This document shows positions 8,724 to 15,649 of a stretch of DNA of 64,000 nt, piece after piece (position 1 is the first letter of the stretch; each line of letters begins with the position of its first letter). The position numbers and the translations under genes were made by a program. Where the stretch lies: contig NZ_RSEB01000001.1 in NCBI RefSeq assembly GCF_003933745.1, forward strand, positions 124,001-188,000, in the 5' to 3' direction. Under the pieces are notes generated by a model, which had not been told where the DNA came from, ran no database searches, and saw nothing but the letters and a program-made list of their open reading frames with translations. This stretch comes from Glycomyces terrestris (GTDB taxonomy: Bacteria > Actinomycetota > Actinomycetes > Mycobacteriales > Micromonosporaceae).

Positions 8724-8801
8724 GCCAAAATCGTTTGGCGCATTGACCTGCCCGAACGGGCGGTCCTAGCATCGGTCAGCACGGTGCCAAATCCATTTGG
8801 C
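8724..8801 (+). promoter_or_regulatory. Promoter of the GH91 gene flanked by two palindromic operators
   Basis: TTGACC (8743-8748) and TAGCAT (8767-8772), 18 bases apart, form a sigma-70-like promoter reading towards the GH91 gene. GCCAAAATCGTTTGGC (8724-8739) lies just before the -35 box. GCCAAATCCATTTGGC (8786-8801) lies just after the expected transcription start. Both share the arms GCCAAA-N4-TTTGGC. A half-site GCCAAAC begins at 8703. A repressor bound at both sites would block transcription. Confidence 0.7.
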
Positions 8802-8829
8802 CCCAGCCCTTCGACGGAGACGGAGCACC

Positions 8830-9006
8830 ATGAGCCCCTCCCCCGCCGGCGCCGGCCGCCGGACCCTCCTCCTCGCCGCCGGCGCCGCCGCGGTCCTCGC
8901 GGGACTCGGCGCGCCCCGGCCCGCCCGCGCCGAACCGCCGGCGGCCCCCGCGCAGGAGGCCGCAGCCGAGGACCGGCCGCACCGCACCCTCCTCGGCGTC
9001 ATCTGA
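8830..9006 (+). CDS. 58-residue ORF that is essentially a Tat-like signal peptide, in frame with the downstream GH91 gene
   Basis: The start ATG at 8830 follows GGAGACGGAG. The product has a twin arginine (AGRRTLLLAAG), a hydrophobic core and an AxA-type site (PARAEPPAA). About 23 residues remain before the TGA at 9004-9006. Secreted GH91 enzymes normally carry exactly such a leader fused to the YDVTTW catalytic domain. Here the catalytic ORF starts at 9055 in the same reading frame, and no other stop lies between. This therefore looks like the signal peptide of the enzyme detached by one TGA. It could be a nonsense mutation, a sequencing error, or a separately translated leader. It is too short to have its own enzymatic role. 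Confidence 0.55.
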   Translation: MSPSPAGAGRRTLLLAAGAAAVLAGLGAPRPARAEPPAAPAQEAAAEDRPHRTLLGVI

Positions 9007-9054
9007 CCCGCCCACCCACGCACAGCATCGACCTCGACGAAGCGGGAGACCACC

Positions 9055-10266
9055 ATGCCCTCGACCATCTACGACGTGACCACCTGGACCATCCCCGGCA
9101 GCCCCGGCACGACCGCGTACACCGACATCGGCGCCGTCGTGAACAGCATCATCGCCGACATCAAGGCGAACCAGCCGAATCAGGCGTCGAAACCGGGCGC
9201 CGTCGTCTACATCCCGCCGGGCGACTACTCGCTGAAGACCCGCATCGTCATCGACGTCAGCTACCTCCAGATCAAGGGGTCCGGCCACGGGTTCACCTCG
9301 TCGAGCATCCGCTACAACAGCGGCGACACCTCCGGCTGGTGGGAGATCTGGCCGGGCGGCAGCCGCATCAAGGTCGAGAACACCGACGGGAAGTCGGAGG
9401 CGATCCTCATCGACCGGGGCGGGTCGCCGCGCCTGAGCTCGATCGAACTGGTCGACTTCTGCCTCGACGGCCTCTCGTTCACCCCGAACCAGAACAGCTA
9501 CCGCAACGGCAAGATCGGCGTGCGCTCCACAAGCGACACCGACTCGCTCCGCATCACCGGCCTGGGCCTGGTCTACCTCGAACGCGGCGTCGTGCTCACC
9601 GGCGTCGACGCGTTGCAGCTCAACGGCAACTTCATCGCCGAGTGCGGCAGCTGCGTCGAACTCGTGGGCTCGGGGCAGGCCACGATGGTCAACGACAACC
9701 ACTTCGGCGCCGGGCCGGCGGGCTTCTCGCTCTTCGCCGAGGGGCACTTCGGGCTCCTCGTGTCGGGCAACAACGTCTTCCCGCGCGGCAAGAGCTCGGT
9801 GCACCTGAAGAACTGCAACGACAGCACCGTCTCGGCCAACCGGCTCCACTCGTTCTCGTCCGGCATGGTGACCCTCGAAGGCGACTGCCGCAACAACCTC
9901 GTCGGCGCGAACCACTTCCTGCGCAACCGCGAGTCGTTCGGGCCGTTCCAGGGCGTGCCGCTGACGACCGACGACCTGTTCGGCCTGGTCCACATCAACG
10001 GCAGCGGCAACACCGTCACGGGCAACCACTTCACCTACGACGTGCCCTCCGCCTCCATCACCCCGTCCGGGGCGGTGCCCACGCTCGTCCTGGTGAAGTC
10101 CGGCAGCGGCAACTACCTGGCGATGAACCACCACGTCGCGAACGTCGGCGTCCGCTCGGCCGTCCTCGACGGCAGCACCACGAACACGAAGGTCCTCGAC
10201 TCCGGAACCGCCGCCGAATTCCAGGCCCTCGGAGCGGCCACCTACGGCTTCCGCGCGACGCCGTGA
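9055..10266 (+). CDS. GH91 inulin fructotransferase (difructose-anhydride forming)
   Basis: The protein has 403 residues. It is a right-handed parallel beta-helix whose sequence follows known inulin fructotransferases closely: YDVTTWTI, PGDYSLKT, GHGFTSSSI, NSYRNGKIG, GFSLFAEGH and GNNVFPRGKSSV. Asp185 (VDAL) and Glu196 (FIAEC) sit 11 residues apart, matching the catalytic pair I recall for the Bacillus enzyme. These enzymes release difructose anhydride from the reducing-side end of inulin and leave a shorter chain. The ORF as called lacks a signal peptide; a matching one lies directly upstream behind a TGA. GGGAG stands seven bases before the ATG, so independent initiation is possible. DFA-III versus DFA-I product cannot be told by eye; the overall pattern is closest to DFA-III-forming enzymes I remember. 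Confidence 0.88.
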   Translation: MPSTIYDVTTWTIPGSPGTTAYTDIGAVVNSIIADIKANQPNQASKPGAVVYIPPGDYSLKTRIVIDVSYLQIKGSGHGFTSSSIRYNSGDTSGWWEIWPGGSRIKVENTDGKSEAILIDRGGSPRLSSIELVDFCLDGLSFTPNQNSYRNGKIGVRSTSDTDSLRITGLGLVYLERGVVLTGVDALQLNGNFIAECGSCVELVGSGQATMVNDNHFGAGPAGFSLFAEGHFGLLVSGNNVFPRGKSSVHLKNCNDSTVSANRLHSFSSGMVTLEGDCRNNLVGANHFLRNRESFGPFQGVPLTTDDLFGLVHINGSGNTVTGNHFTYDVPSASITPSGAVPTLVLVKSGSGNYLAMNHHVANVGVRSAVLDGSTTNTKVLDSGTAAEFQALGAATYGFRATP

Positions 10267-10327
10267 TCCGCGAAGGGCTCCGTCTCGATTCCGGCCGGCC
10301 GGAGGCGGTCAGGTGCGGCGGGGAGAC

Positions 10328-10816
10328 TCAGGCGAGGTCTGCGGCGACCCGCAGCGCGTCCGCCACCTGCTCGGGACGGCAGCGGCGGAGCCCTTCCTCC
10401 AAGGCTACCCATTCCCAGCGGTCGTGCTCGGGGTCCACGAGCTCCACCGGTGTGCCCCAGGGGACGTCCAGGAGGAACCTGGCCCACTCCCCCGCCTCGC
10501 CCGGGAACGGGCGGAGCGTCGCCCCGAACGCGGCGACGTCCGGCCCGGCCTCCTCGGACAGCTCGCGCCGCGCCGCCTGGCCGACCCCCTCGCCGGGCAG
10601 GCGGGCCCCGGCCGGCGGCGTCCACGCCCAGTCGCCCTCGTAATCCGGGCCCTGATGGGCCCGGTGCAGGAGGAGGTACCGCGTTCCGTCGGGCGAAGCC
10701 GCGCGGACCACCACCGTGACGCCGAACGGCGGCTCCTGACTGATCGGCAGGCCGTCATGGGTGGTCTGGAGTTCCGCAGGGGATTCGGCGATGTCGTCGG
10801 CGACCATGGCGATCAT
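10328..10816 (-). CDS. NUDIX hydrolase
   Basis: The protein has 162 residues. The full Nudix box is present from GARLPGEG through RRELSEEAGPD (about residues 76-98) and fits G-x5-E-x7-REUxEExGU exactly. It should bind Mg and hydrolyse a nucleoside diphosphate linked to another group. The substrate cannot be named. The gene is convergent with the GH91 gene, with about 60 bases between the stops, and ends the minus-strand pair started by the ATP-grasp gene 24 bases upstream. Confidence 0.9.
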   Translation of the reverse strand: MIAMVADDIAESPAELQTTHDGLPISQEPPFGVTVVVRAASPDGTRYLLLHRAHQGPDYEGDWAWTPPAGARLPGEGVGQAARRELSEEAGPDVAAFGATLRPFPGEAGEWARFLLDVPWGTPVELVDPEHDRWEWVALEEGLRRCRPEQVADALRVAADLA

Positions 10817-10840
10817 CCTCGCGGAGAACCGGTCCCGCCG

Positions 10841-11713
10841 TCAAGCGGGGGGTCGGGCGGCGGTGAGCGCCTTGATCAGCGGGCCGATGTCGGTGCCCGA
10901 GGGGAAGTCGCTGACCTGGCCGTCGCCGACCTCGATGACGCGCCAGACGCCGTCGGAGCGGCGCGCGAGGTCGGTCGTGACGAACCGGCACCCGAGCGCC
11001 GCCACGGCGCGGTCGAGGCCGGTGAGGTCGGGGCTGACGCGGACCTGCGGCGTGTCGGGATGGGCGGTGGTCTGGACCGGTTCGCCGTCGAGCCACCACA
11101 CCCGGGCCTGCCGGGTCGCGCCCGTCGCGGCGGCGAAGTCCTCGAACGCGCGCAGGACCACGCCGCCGTACAGGTCGGCGCCTTGCAGTTCCATGAACCG
11201 GTTGACCACGCGCAGGCGCTGCTCGGTGTCGCCCAGGTCGGGGATGTGGCAGGCGGTGTCCCAGGCGTCCTTGCGGGACTTCACGAAGTCCTTGACGATC
11301 GCCGCCTCCGCACCGAGCTCGGCGGCGGCCCGGGCCAGCCAGTCCTCGACCGCGGCGAGGTCGGCGGTGTGGACGCTCGCGGGGGTGTGCCCGGCGAAGA
11401 CCGGATACCAGCCGGGGAGCTCGTGCGCCCGGGCGTAGGCGCTCGCGGTGGTGAGGAGGAGGCAGCCGCGGTCGGCAAGCGCCGCTTCGAGATCGGCGTA
11501 CCGGGAGGCGGTGAGCATCCAGCCGCGGTACCACGCCGGCCCGAGGCCGGCGGGGACGCGCCGCACCGCGTCCTCGACGTCGCCGCGCACGAGGGCGTCG
11601 TGGTCGATGACGGCGACGGTCGCGGCGTGCTCGCCGTCCCTGGCGAAGTGGGGATCGGGCCGCCGCGACCGGGCGGACGCGAGCGGGTCGGAGCACAGCA
11701 GCAGCGCGGTCAC
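10841..11713 (-). CDS. ATP-grasp domain protein (R2K-like clade)
   Basis: The protein has 290 residues and begins at GTG 11713, chosen because GAGGAGG stands five bases upstream. A longer frame exists but would place the start in the divergent promoter region. The C-terminal half has ATP-grasp features: VKDFVKSRKDAW (Lys-containing nucleotide loop), a central GVVLRAFEDF strand and VIEVGDGQVSDFPSG at the end, where metal and phosphate ligands usually lie. The N-terminal half, with YRGWML and GCLLLTTASAYARAHELPGWYPVF, resembles ATP-grasp proteins of the R2K group reported from phage and peptide-modification contexts. It likely ligates a carboxylate to an amine. No partner gene is evident apart from the NUDIX gene. 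Confidence 0.75.
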   Translation of the reverse strand: MTALLLCSDPLASARSRRPDPHFARDGEHAATVAVIDHDALVRGDVEDAVRRVPAGLGPAWYRGWMLTASRYADLEAALADRGCLLLTTASAYARAHELPGWYPVFAGHTPASVHTADLAAVEDWLARAAAELGAEAAIVKDFVKSRKDAWDTACHIPDLGDTEQRLRVVNRFMELQGADLYGGVVLRAFEDFAAATGATRQARVWWLDGEPVQTTAHPDTPQVRVSPDLTGLDRAVAALGCRFVTTDLARRSDGVWRVIEVGDGQVSDFPSGTDIGPLIKALTAARPPA

Positions 11714-11981
11714 GGGAGCCTCCTCGAACTCGGATCCCATGATGACCGGCGCCCGCTCGGAGCCGGACCCGGGCGGCGAAGCGGTCGTGGCATGTGATCG
11801 CGCGGTCGGCCCAGGCCGCGGCGCCGGAGGTGGGGACAGCCCCACCGCGGCACTGGGGCGGCCAGGGCGGGCGGATGTCGGGTTGGCAGGATGGCGCGCG
11901 ACCGGGGTGCGCCCTGAAACTCGTTGTGACAGTTGGATTCTGCGAGAACCCTTCCTTCCCGATGAGACACAGGCGGCGATT

Positions 11982-13211
11982 GTGGCCCACCCACCCAGAG
12001 ACGATTCCGACACCGTCCTCCTGCCGCGAGGCGGTCCCAACGGCCCGAGTGCGCCGCGCTCGGCGACCCCGCCCGCTCAGGCCCGGAGGGTGCTCGCGCC
12101 CGATCTGGCCCGCGGGTTCATGCTGCTGCTCATCGCCGTGGCCTACGCCCCGGTCTACACGACCAGCGGTGAAGCCGGCGGGTACGGCCGGCGTCCCGGC
12201 GGCTCGTTCCTCGATCAGGTCGTGAGCTTCGCGTCGACCCTGGTGGTGGAGAACCGGGCCTTCCCCATGTTCGGCGTGCTGTTCGGCTACGGCCTCGTCA
12301 TGCTGGTCGAAGGCGGCCGCCGCAAGGGGCTGAGCGAGCAGGAGAGCCGCGGCGTCCTGCGCCGGCGCAGCCTGTGGCTGCTGGTGTTCGGCACCGTCCA
12401 CACCCTGCTGGCCTACACCGGCGAGATCCTGGCGGCGTACGGCGTGGCCGGCCTGACCATCGGCCTGCTCGTCTTCAAGCCGCACCTCAGGCTCGGCAGG
12501 GTCCTGGCGATCCTCGCCCCGTGCTACCTCGTCGCCTCGGCGATCATGATGACCGTCCTGGTCAACGACGACGGCACGCTGGTCCAACCCGGTTACGCGA
12601 CAGGCGAGGACTGGGTCCTGCGGCTGATCGGCGTCGTCGCCGGGCCGATCGGCAACACGCTGCTGTTCCCGATGTTCGTCTTCGTGGTCATCGGCATCTG
12701 GGCCGCGCGCAAGCGCCTGCTCGACCGGCCCGCCGACAACGTGCCGCTGCTCAAGCGCCTGGCCCTCGTCGGCATCTCGGTGTCGGTGGCAGGAGCGCTG
12801 CCCCTGGCGCTGGCCGGAGCCGGCGCGTTCGCGACCGGCGACCTCGCCTACGGCGTCCTGAACATGATCCAGGAGCTCACCGGCGTCTTCGCGGGCATCG
12901 GCTACGCGGCCCTGTTCGGTCTGCTGGGCCTGCGCCTCGCGGGCCGCGAGGGCCCGGGCACCCGCCTGCTGGCCGCCGCCGGGCAGCGTTCGCTCAGCGT
13001 CTACCTGTTCATCTCGCTGGCGATCGCCCTGGTGATGAACCACGACCTCATCGGCGTCGGCGACGCGGTCGGCAAGGCCGGTGCGGTCGGGGTAGCGGTG
13101 GCGATCTGGGCCGTCGCCGTCCTGGCGGCCCGCGTGCTCGACGCCGAAGGCAGGCAGGGCCCCGCCGAGGTCCTCCTCCGCCGCCTCGTCTACAGGGGAG
13201 CGCGCCGCTGA
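11982..13211 (+). CDS. DUF418-domain multi-pass membrane protein
   Basis: About 409 residues with around ten hydrophobic helices. The N-terminal ARRVLAPDLARGFMLLLIAVAYAP matches the R-x-x-x-x-D-x-x-R-G-x-x-L opening of DUF418 proteins, and the C-terminal half (LAAAGQRSLSVYLFISL) matches the DUF418 core. The start was set at GTG 11982, preceded by AGGCGG. The open frame extends further upstream, but that part overlaps the divergent ATP-grasp gene. The function of DUF418 proteins is unknown; they are distant relatives of acyltransferase-3-type membrane proteins. No operon partner is visible. Confidence 0.82.
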   Translation: MAHPPRDDSDTVLLPRGGPNGPSAPRSATPPAQARRVLAPDLARGFMLLLIAVAYAPVYTTSGEAGGYGRRPGGSFLDQVVSFASTLVVENRAFPMFGVLFGYGLVMLVEGGRRKGLSEQESRGVLRRRSLWLLVFGTVHTLLAYTGEILAAYGVAGLTIGLLVFKPHLRLGRVLAILAPCYLVASAIMMTVLVNDDGTLVQPGYATGEDWVLRLIGVVAGPIGNTLLFPMFVFVVIGIWAARKRLLDRPADNVPLLKRLALVGISVSVAGALPLALAGAGAFATGDLAYGVLNMIQELTGVFAGIGYAALFGLLGLRLAGREGPGTRLLAAAGQRSLSVYLFISLAIALVMNHDLIGVGDAVGKAGAVGVAVAIWAVAVLAARVLDAEGRQGPAEVLLRRLVYRGARR

Positions 13212-13235
13212 GGCGATCGAACCTCGTTCTCGACG

Positions 13236-13263
13236 GGCGCCGGGGCCGGCCGGTCCCGGCGCC
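13236..13263. terminator. Hairpin between the convergent DUF418 and ECF41 genes
   Basis: Arms GGCGCCGGG (13236-13244) and CCCGGCGCC (13255-13263) enclose a ten-base loop that is itself self-complementary. It lies 24 bases after the DUF418 stop and 33 bases beyond the ECF41 stop, so it can serve both strands. Confidence 0.5.
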
Positions 13264-13296
13264 GCCGCCGCAGCGGGCAGCGCCGGCCTCCGGCGT

Positions 13297-14193
13297 TCAG
13301 CGCACCGTCAGCGGCGTGGTGCTGGTGACGTGGGTGAGCTTCTCGGGGTTGCGGACGTAGTAGACGCCGGTGATCCGTCCGTCCTCGATGCGGGCGGCCA
13401 TGACGCCGTCGAGCTCCCCGTCCAGGTGGACGATCAGGGCCGGCGCGCCGTTGACGGAGGTGACGTCGGCCGTGAGGGTGCCATCGAGCTTGGCGAGCCC
13501 GCCGAAGAACATGCGGGCGGCCTTGTCGGCGCCCACCACCGGGCGGAGCGTGGCGTGCTTGAAGCCGCCGCCGTCGCCCACGATCACCACGTCGGGCGCG
13601 AGGACCTCCAGCAGCCCCTGGAAGTCGCCGGTCTCCAGCGCGGACTTCATGGACGCCAGCGCCGCCCGGGTCTCGGCGTCGGAGACCGGTCCGCGCGGGC
13701 GGCGGGCCTCGACGTGGCGGCGGGCGCGGTAGGCGATCTGCCGGACCGCCTCGGGGCTCTTGCCGACGGCGGCCGCGATCTCGTCGTACCCGAAGTCGAA
13801 GGCCTCCCGCAGGACGAACACGGCCCGTTCGGTGGGCGCGAGCGTCTCCAGCACGAGCATGAGGGCCATCGAGACGCTCTCGGCGAGGGCGACGTCGTCG
13901 GCGACGTCGGGGGCGGTGAGCACCGGCTCGGGCAGCCAGGGCCCCACGTACGCCTCCTTGCGGCGCTGCATGGCGCGCAGCCGGTTGAGGGCCTGGCGGG
14001 TGGTGATGCGCACAAGGTAGGCGCGGGGGTCGCGCACCCGGTCGAGGTCGACCTCGACCCAGCGCAGCCAGGTCTCCTGGAGGACGTCCTCGGCGTCGGC
14101 GGCCGACCCGAGCATCTCGTAGGCGACGGTGAACAGCAAGTTCCGGTGGGCGACGAAGGCCTCGGTCGCGGTGTCGGCGGTCGGATCGCTCAC
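13297..14193 (-). CDS. ECF41-family sigma factor with SnoaL-like C-terminal domain (module 1)
   Basis: The protein has 298 residues. Region 2 (LLFTVAYEMLGSAADAEDVLQETWLRW) and region 4 (ERAVFVLREAFDFGYDEIAAAVGKSPEAVRQIAYRARRH) are clear. The ECF41 marks are the linker motif WLPEP and a roughly 120-residue C-terminal SnoaL-like domain ending in YYVRNPEKL. In this family the C-terminal extension modulates sigma activity, and there is no classical anti-sigma factor. The gene lies downstream of the FAD oxidoreductase gene on the same strand, separated by a hairpin. That pairing is typical: ECF41 factors usually drive one adjacent carboxymuconolactone decarboxylase, oxidoreductase or epimerase gene. 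Confidence 0.92.
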   Translation of the reverse strand: MSDPTADTATEAFVAHRNLLFTVAYEMLGSAADAEDVLQETWLRWVEVDLDRVRDPRAYLVRITTRQALNRLRAMQRRKEAYVGPWLPEPVLTAPDVADDVALAESVSMALMLVLETLAPTERAVFVLREAFDFGYDEIAAAVGKSPEAVRQIAYRARRHVEARRPRGPVSDAETRAALASMKSALETGDFQGLLEVLAPDVVIVGDGGGFKHATLRPVVGADKAARMFFGGLAKLDGTLTADVTSVNGAPALIVHLDGELDGVMAARIEDGRITGVYYVRNPEKLTHVTSTTPLTVR

Positions 14194-14212
14194 GGCGGTG
14201 CTCCTTTCGGGC

Positions 14213-14248
14213 GGGCGCGCGCCGCACGGTACCGCGCGGCGCGCGCCC
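14213..14248 (-). terminator. Hairpin between the oxidoreductase and ECF41 genes of module 1
   Basis: Perfect 13-base arms (14213-14225 and 14236-14248) are separated by ten bases. It lies directly after the oxidoreductase stop and 20 bases before the sigma-gene start, overlapping the region where the sigma gene would need its own promoter. It could limit read-through from the sigma-dependent oxidoreductase transcript into the sigma gene. Confidence 0.55.
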
Positions 14249-14271
14249 TGGTTTCCTGGAGGTGCGGGCGG

Positions 14272-15459
14272 TCAGGCGGCCTGGGAGGCCGCGTGGTCGA
14301 GTTCGGCGAGGAGCTTGGGCCGCAGGGCGTCCTTCGGCTTCCACTCGAACCGGCCGGGTTCGCGCGCCTCCCGCGCCAGCCGCTCGATGACGTGCGGGTA
14401 GGACATCTCCTTGAGTCTGGACCCGAAGCGCCCGCCGATGTACAAGGACGTGGCCGTGCCGTCGGCGGAGAGGAACTGCATGGTGGCGTTCCGCTGGCCC
14501 AGGCTCGTGCAGACCGCGGGGAGGCCGATGTCGATGGTCGCGGGCTCCTCTCCGGCGATCCGGGCCAGGACGGTGTCGGCGGCGTGGGCCCCGAGCGGGA
14601 ACGCCGCCTGGCTGCACATGCGCAGCGCCAGGCCGGAGGGTGCCGCGGAGTCCCCGGCCGCGACGATCCGCCGGTCGTCCACGCTGGTCAGCGTCTCGTC
14701 GGTGACGAGTCGGCCCGCTCCGTCGGTGCGCAGGCCGCTGCGGGCGGCGAGGTCGGGCACGCCGAAGCCGGCGGTCCACACCGTCACCGCGCTGGCGAGC
14801 TCGCGGCCGTCGCCGAGCCGGACGGCGTCCCCGGTCACCTCGACCGCTCGCGCGTCGGGTCCCTCGATGACGGTGACGCCGAGCCTCGCGAGCCCCTTGG
14901 CGACCGAGCGGCGGGCGCGCGGGTGCAGGTACGGGGCGAAGGCCGCCCCGCACACGAGCGTGACCGGGCGGCCGGCCTCGGCGATCTCGGCGGCCACCTC
15001 GATGCCGGTGGGTCCGGAGCCGACGACGGTGACCGGCCGGGACGCGGCCGTGTCGTCGAGGGCGGTGCGCAGGACGAGCGCCTCCTCGAGCGTGTCCATG
15101 GTGTAGGCGTGCTCGGCCGCCCCCGGGGTCTTCGGCTCGGGGCTGCCGCTGCCGACGGCGTAGACGAGGTAGTCGTAGGCGAGCGCAGCGCCCGAGCGGA
15201 GCGCGACGGTGCGCGGGCCGGGGTCGATCGCGGTCGCGGCGTCGACCAGCAGCCGCACGTCCGGGTTGAGGACGGCCGCGAAGTCGAGGACCGCCTCGCC
15301 GGATCGGGCGGCGAGGCGGTGGAGCCGCATCCGCTCGACGAAGTCCTTGCGGGGGTTGACGATCGTGACGTTCAGGTCCGATCGCCGCATGAGTCGGTTC
15401 GCGGCCATGACGCCGGCGTAGCCGCCGCCGAGGACGACGACTCGGGTGTTCCCGTTCAT
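14272..15459 (-). CDS. FAD-dependent NAD(P)H oxidoreductase, NDH-2-like (ECF41 target, module 1)
   Basis: The protein has 395 residues. The N-terminal Rossmann motif VVVLGGGYAGVMAANRL binds FAD. A second dinucleotide fold, VTVVGSGPTGIEVAAEI (near residue 155), binds NAD(P)H. VDDRRIVAAGDSAAP near residue 290 is the C-terminal FAD contact. This is the pyridine nucleotide-disulfide oxidoreductase / NDH-2 layout. The start at 15459 is supported by AAGGAGA. A longer frame exists but runs over the promoter. The gene follows an ECF41-like promoter and is followed by the sigma gene. The electron acceptor is unknown. Confidence 0.9.
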   Translation of the reverse strand: MNGNTRVVVLGGGYAGVMAANRLMRRSDLNVTIVNPRKDFVERMRLHRLAARSGEAVLDFAAVLNPDVRLLVDAATAIDPGPRTVALRSGAALAYDYLVYAVGSGSPEPKTPGAAEHAYTMDTLEEALVLRTALDDTAASRPVTVVGSGPTGIEVAAEIAEAGRPVTLVCGAAFAPYLHPRARRSVAKGLARLGVTVIEGPDARAVEVTGDAVRLGDGRELASAVTVWTAGFGVPDLAARSGLRTDGAGRLVTDETLTSVDDRRIVAAGDSAAPSGLALRMCSQAAFPLGAHAADTVLARIAGEEPATIDIGLPAVCTSLGQRNATMQFLSADGTATSLYIGGRFGSRLKEMSYPHVIERLAREAREPGRFEWKPKDALRPKLLAELDHAASQAA

Positions 15460-15492
15460 GGTGTCTCCTTCGGTTTCGTGGGTCGGGCATGA

Positions 15493-15519
15493 GACACCGG
15501 CGGGCCGGGGTTCGTAACA
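15493..15519 (-). promoter_or_regulatory. ECF41-type promoter of the module-1 oxidoreductase
   Basis: Read on the minus strand, TGTTACG (15519-15513) and TGTC (15496-15493) are 16 bases apart, close to the ECF41 consensus TGTCACA and CGTC. The -10 element lies 33 bases before the start codon. The second module has the matching arrangement at 17484-17511. Confidence 0.6.
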
Positions 15520-15590
15520 CCGAGTGACGCAGGCCATAGGAGGGCGCGGCGCGGGGGGCCGGCGCGCCCGCGGCGGCCCTTGCGCAGTAC

Positions 15591-15622
15591 GGCGGCCGCT
15601 CCCGGTGCCGGGAGCGGCCGCC
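15591..15622 (-). terminator. Terminator of the pectate lyase gene
   Basis: Fifteen-base arms (15591-15605 and 15608-15622) meet with only two bases between them. The stem stands 27 bases beyond the stop of the minus-strand pectate lyase gene. Confidence 0.7.
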
Positions 15623-15649
15623 TTGCACCTGACTCGGGTCGCGGTGGGG

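Noticed and set aside
11448-11981. Upstream extension of the DUF418 frame by 178 codons
   Set aside because: The extension overlaps the divergent ATP-grasp gene and its product is not membrane-protein-like. GTG 11982 gives the normal family length.
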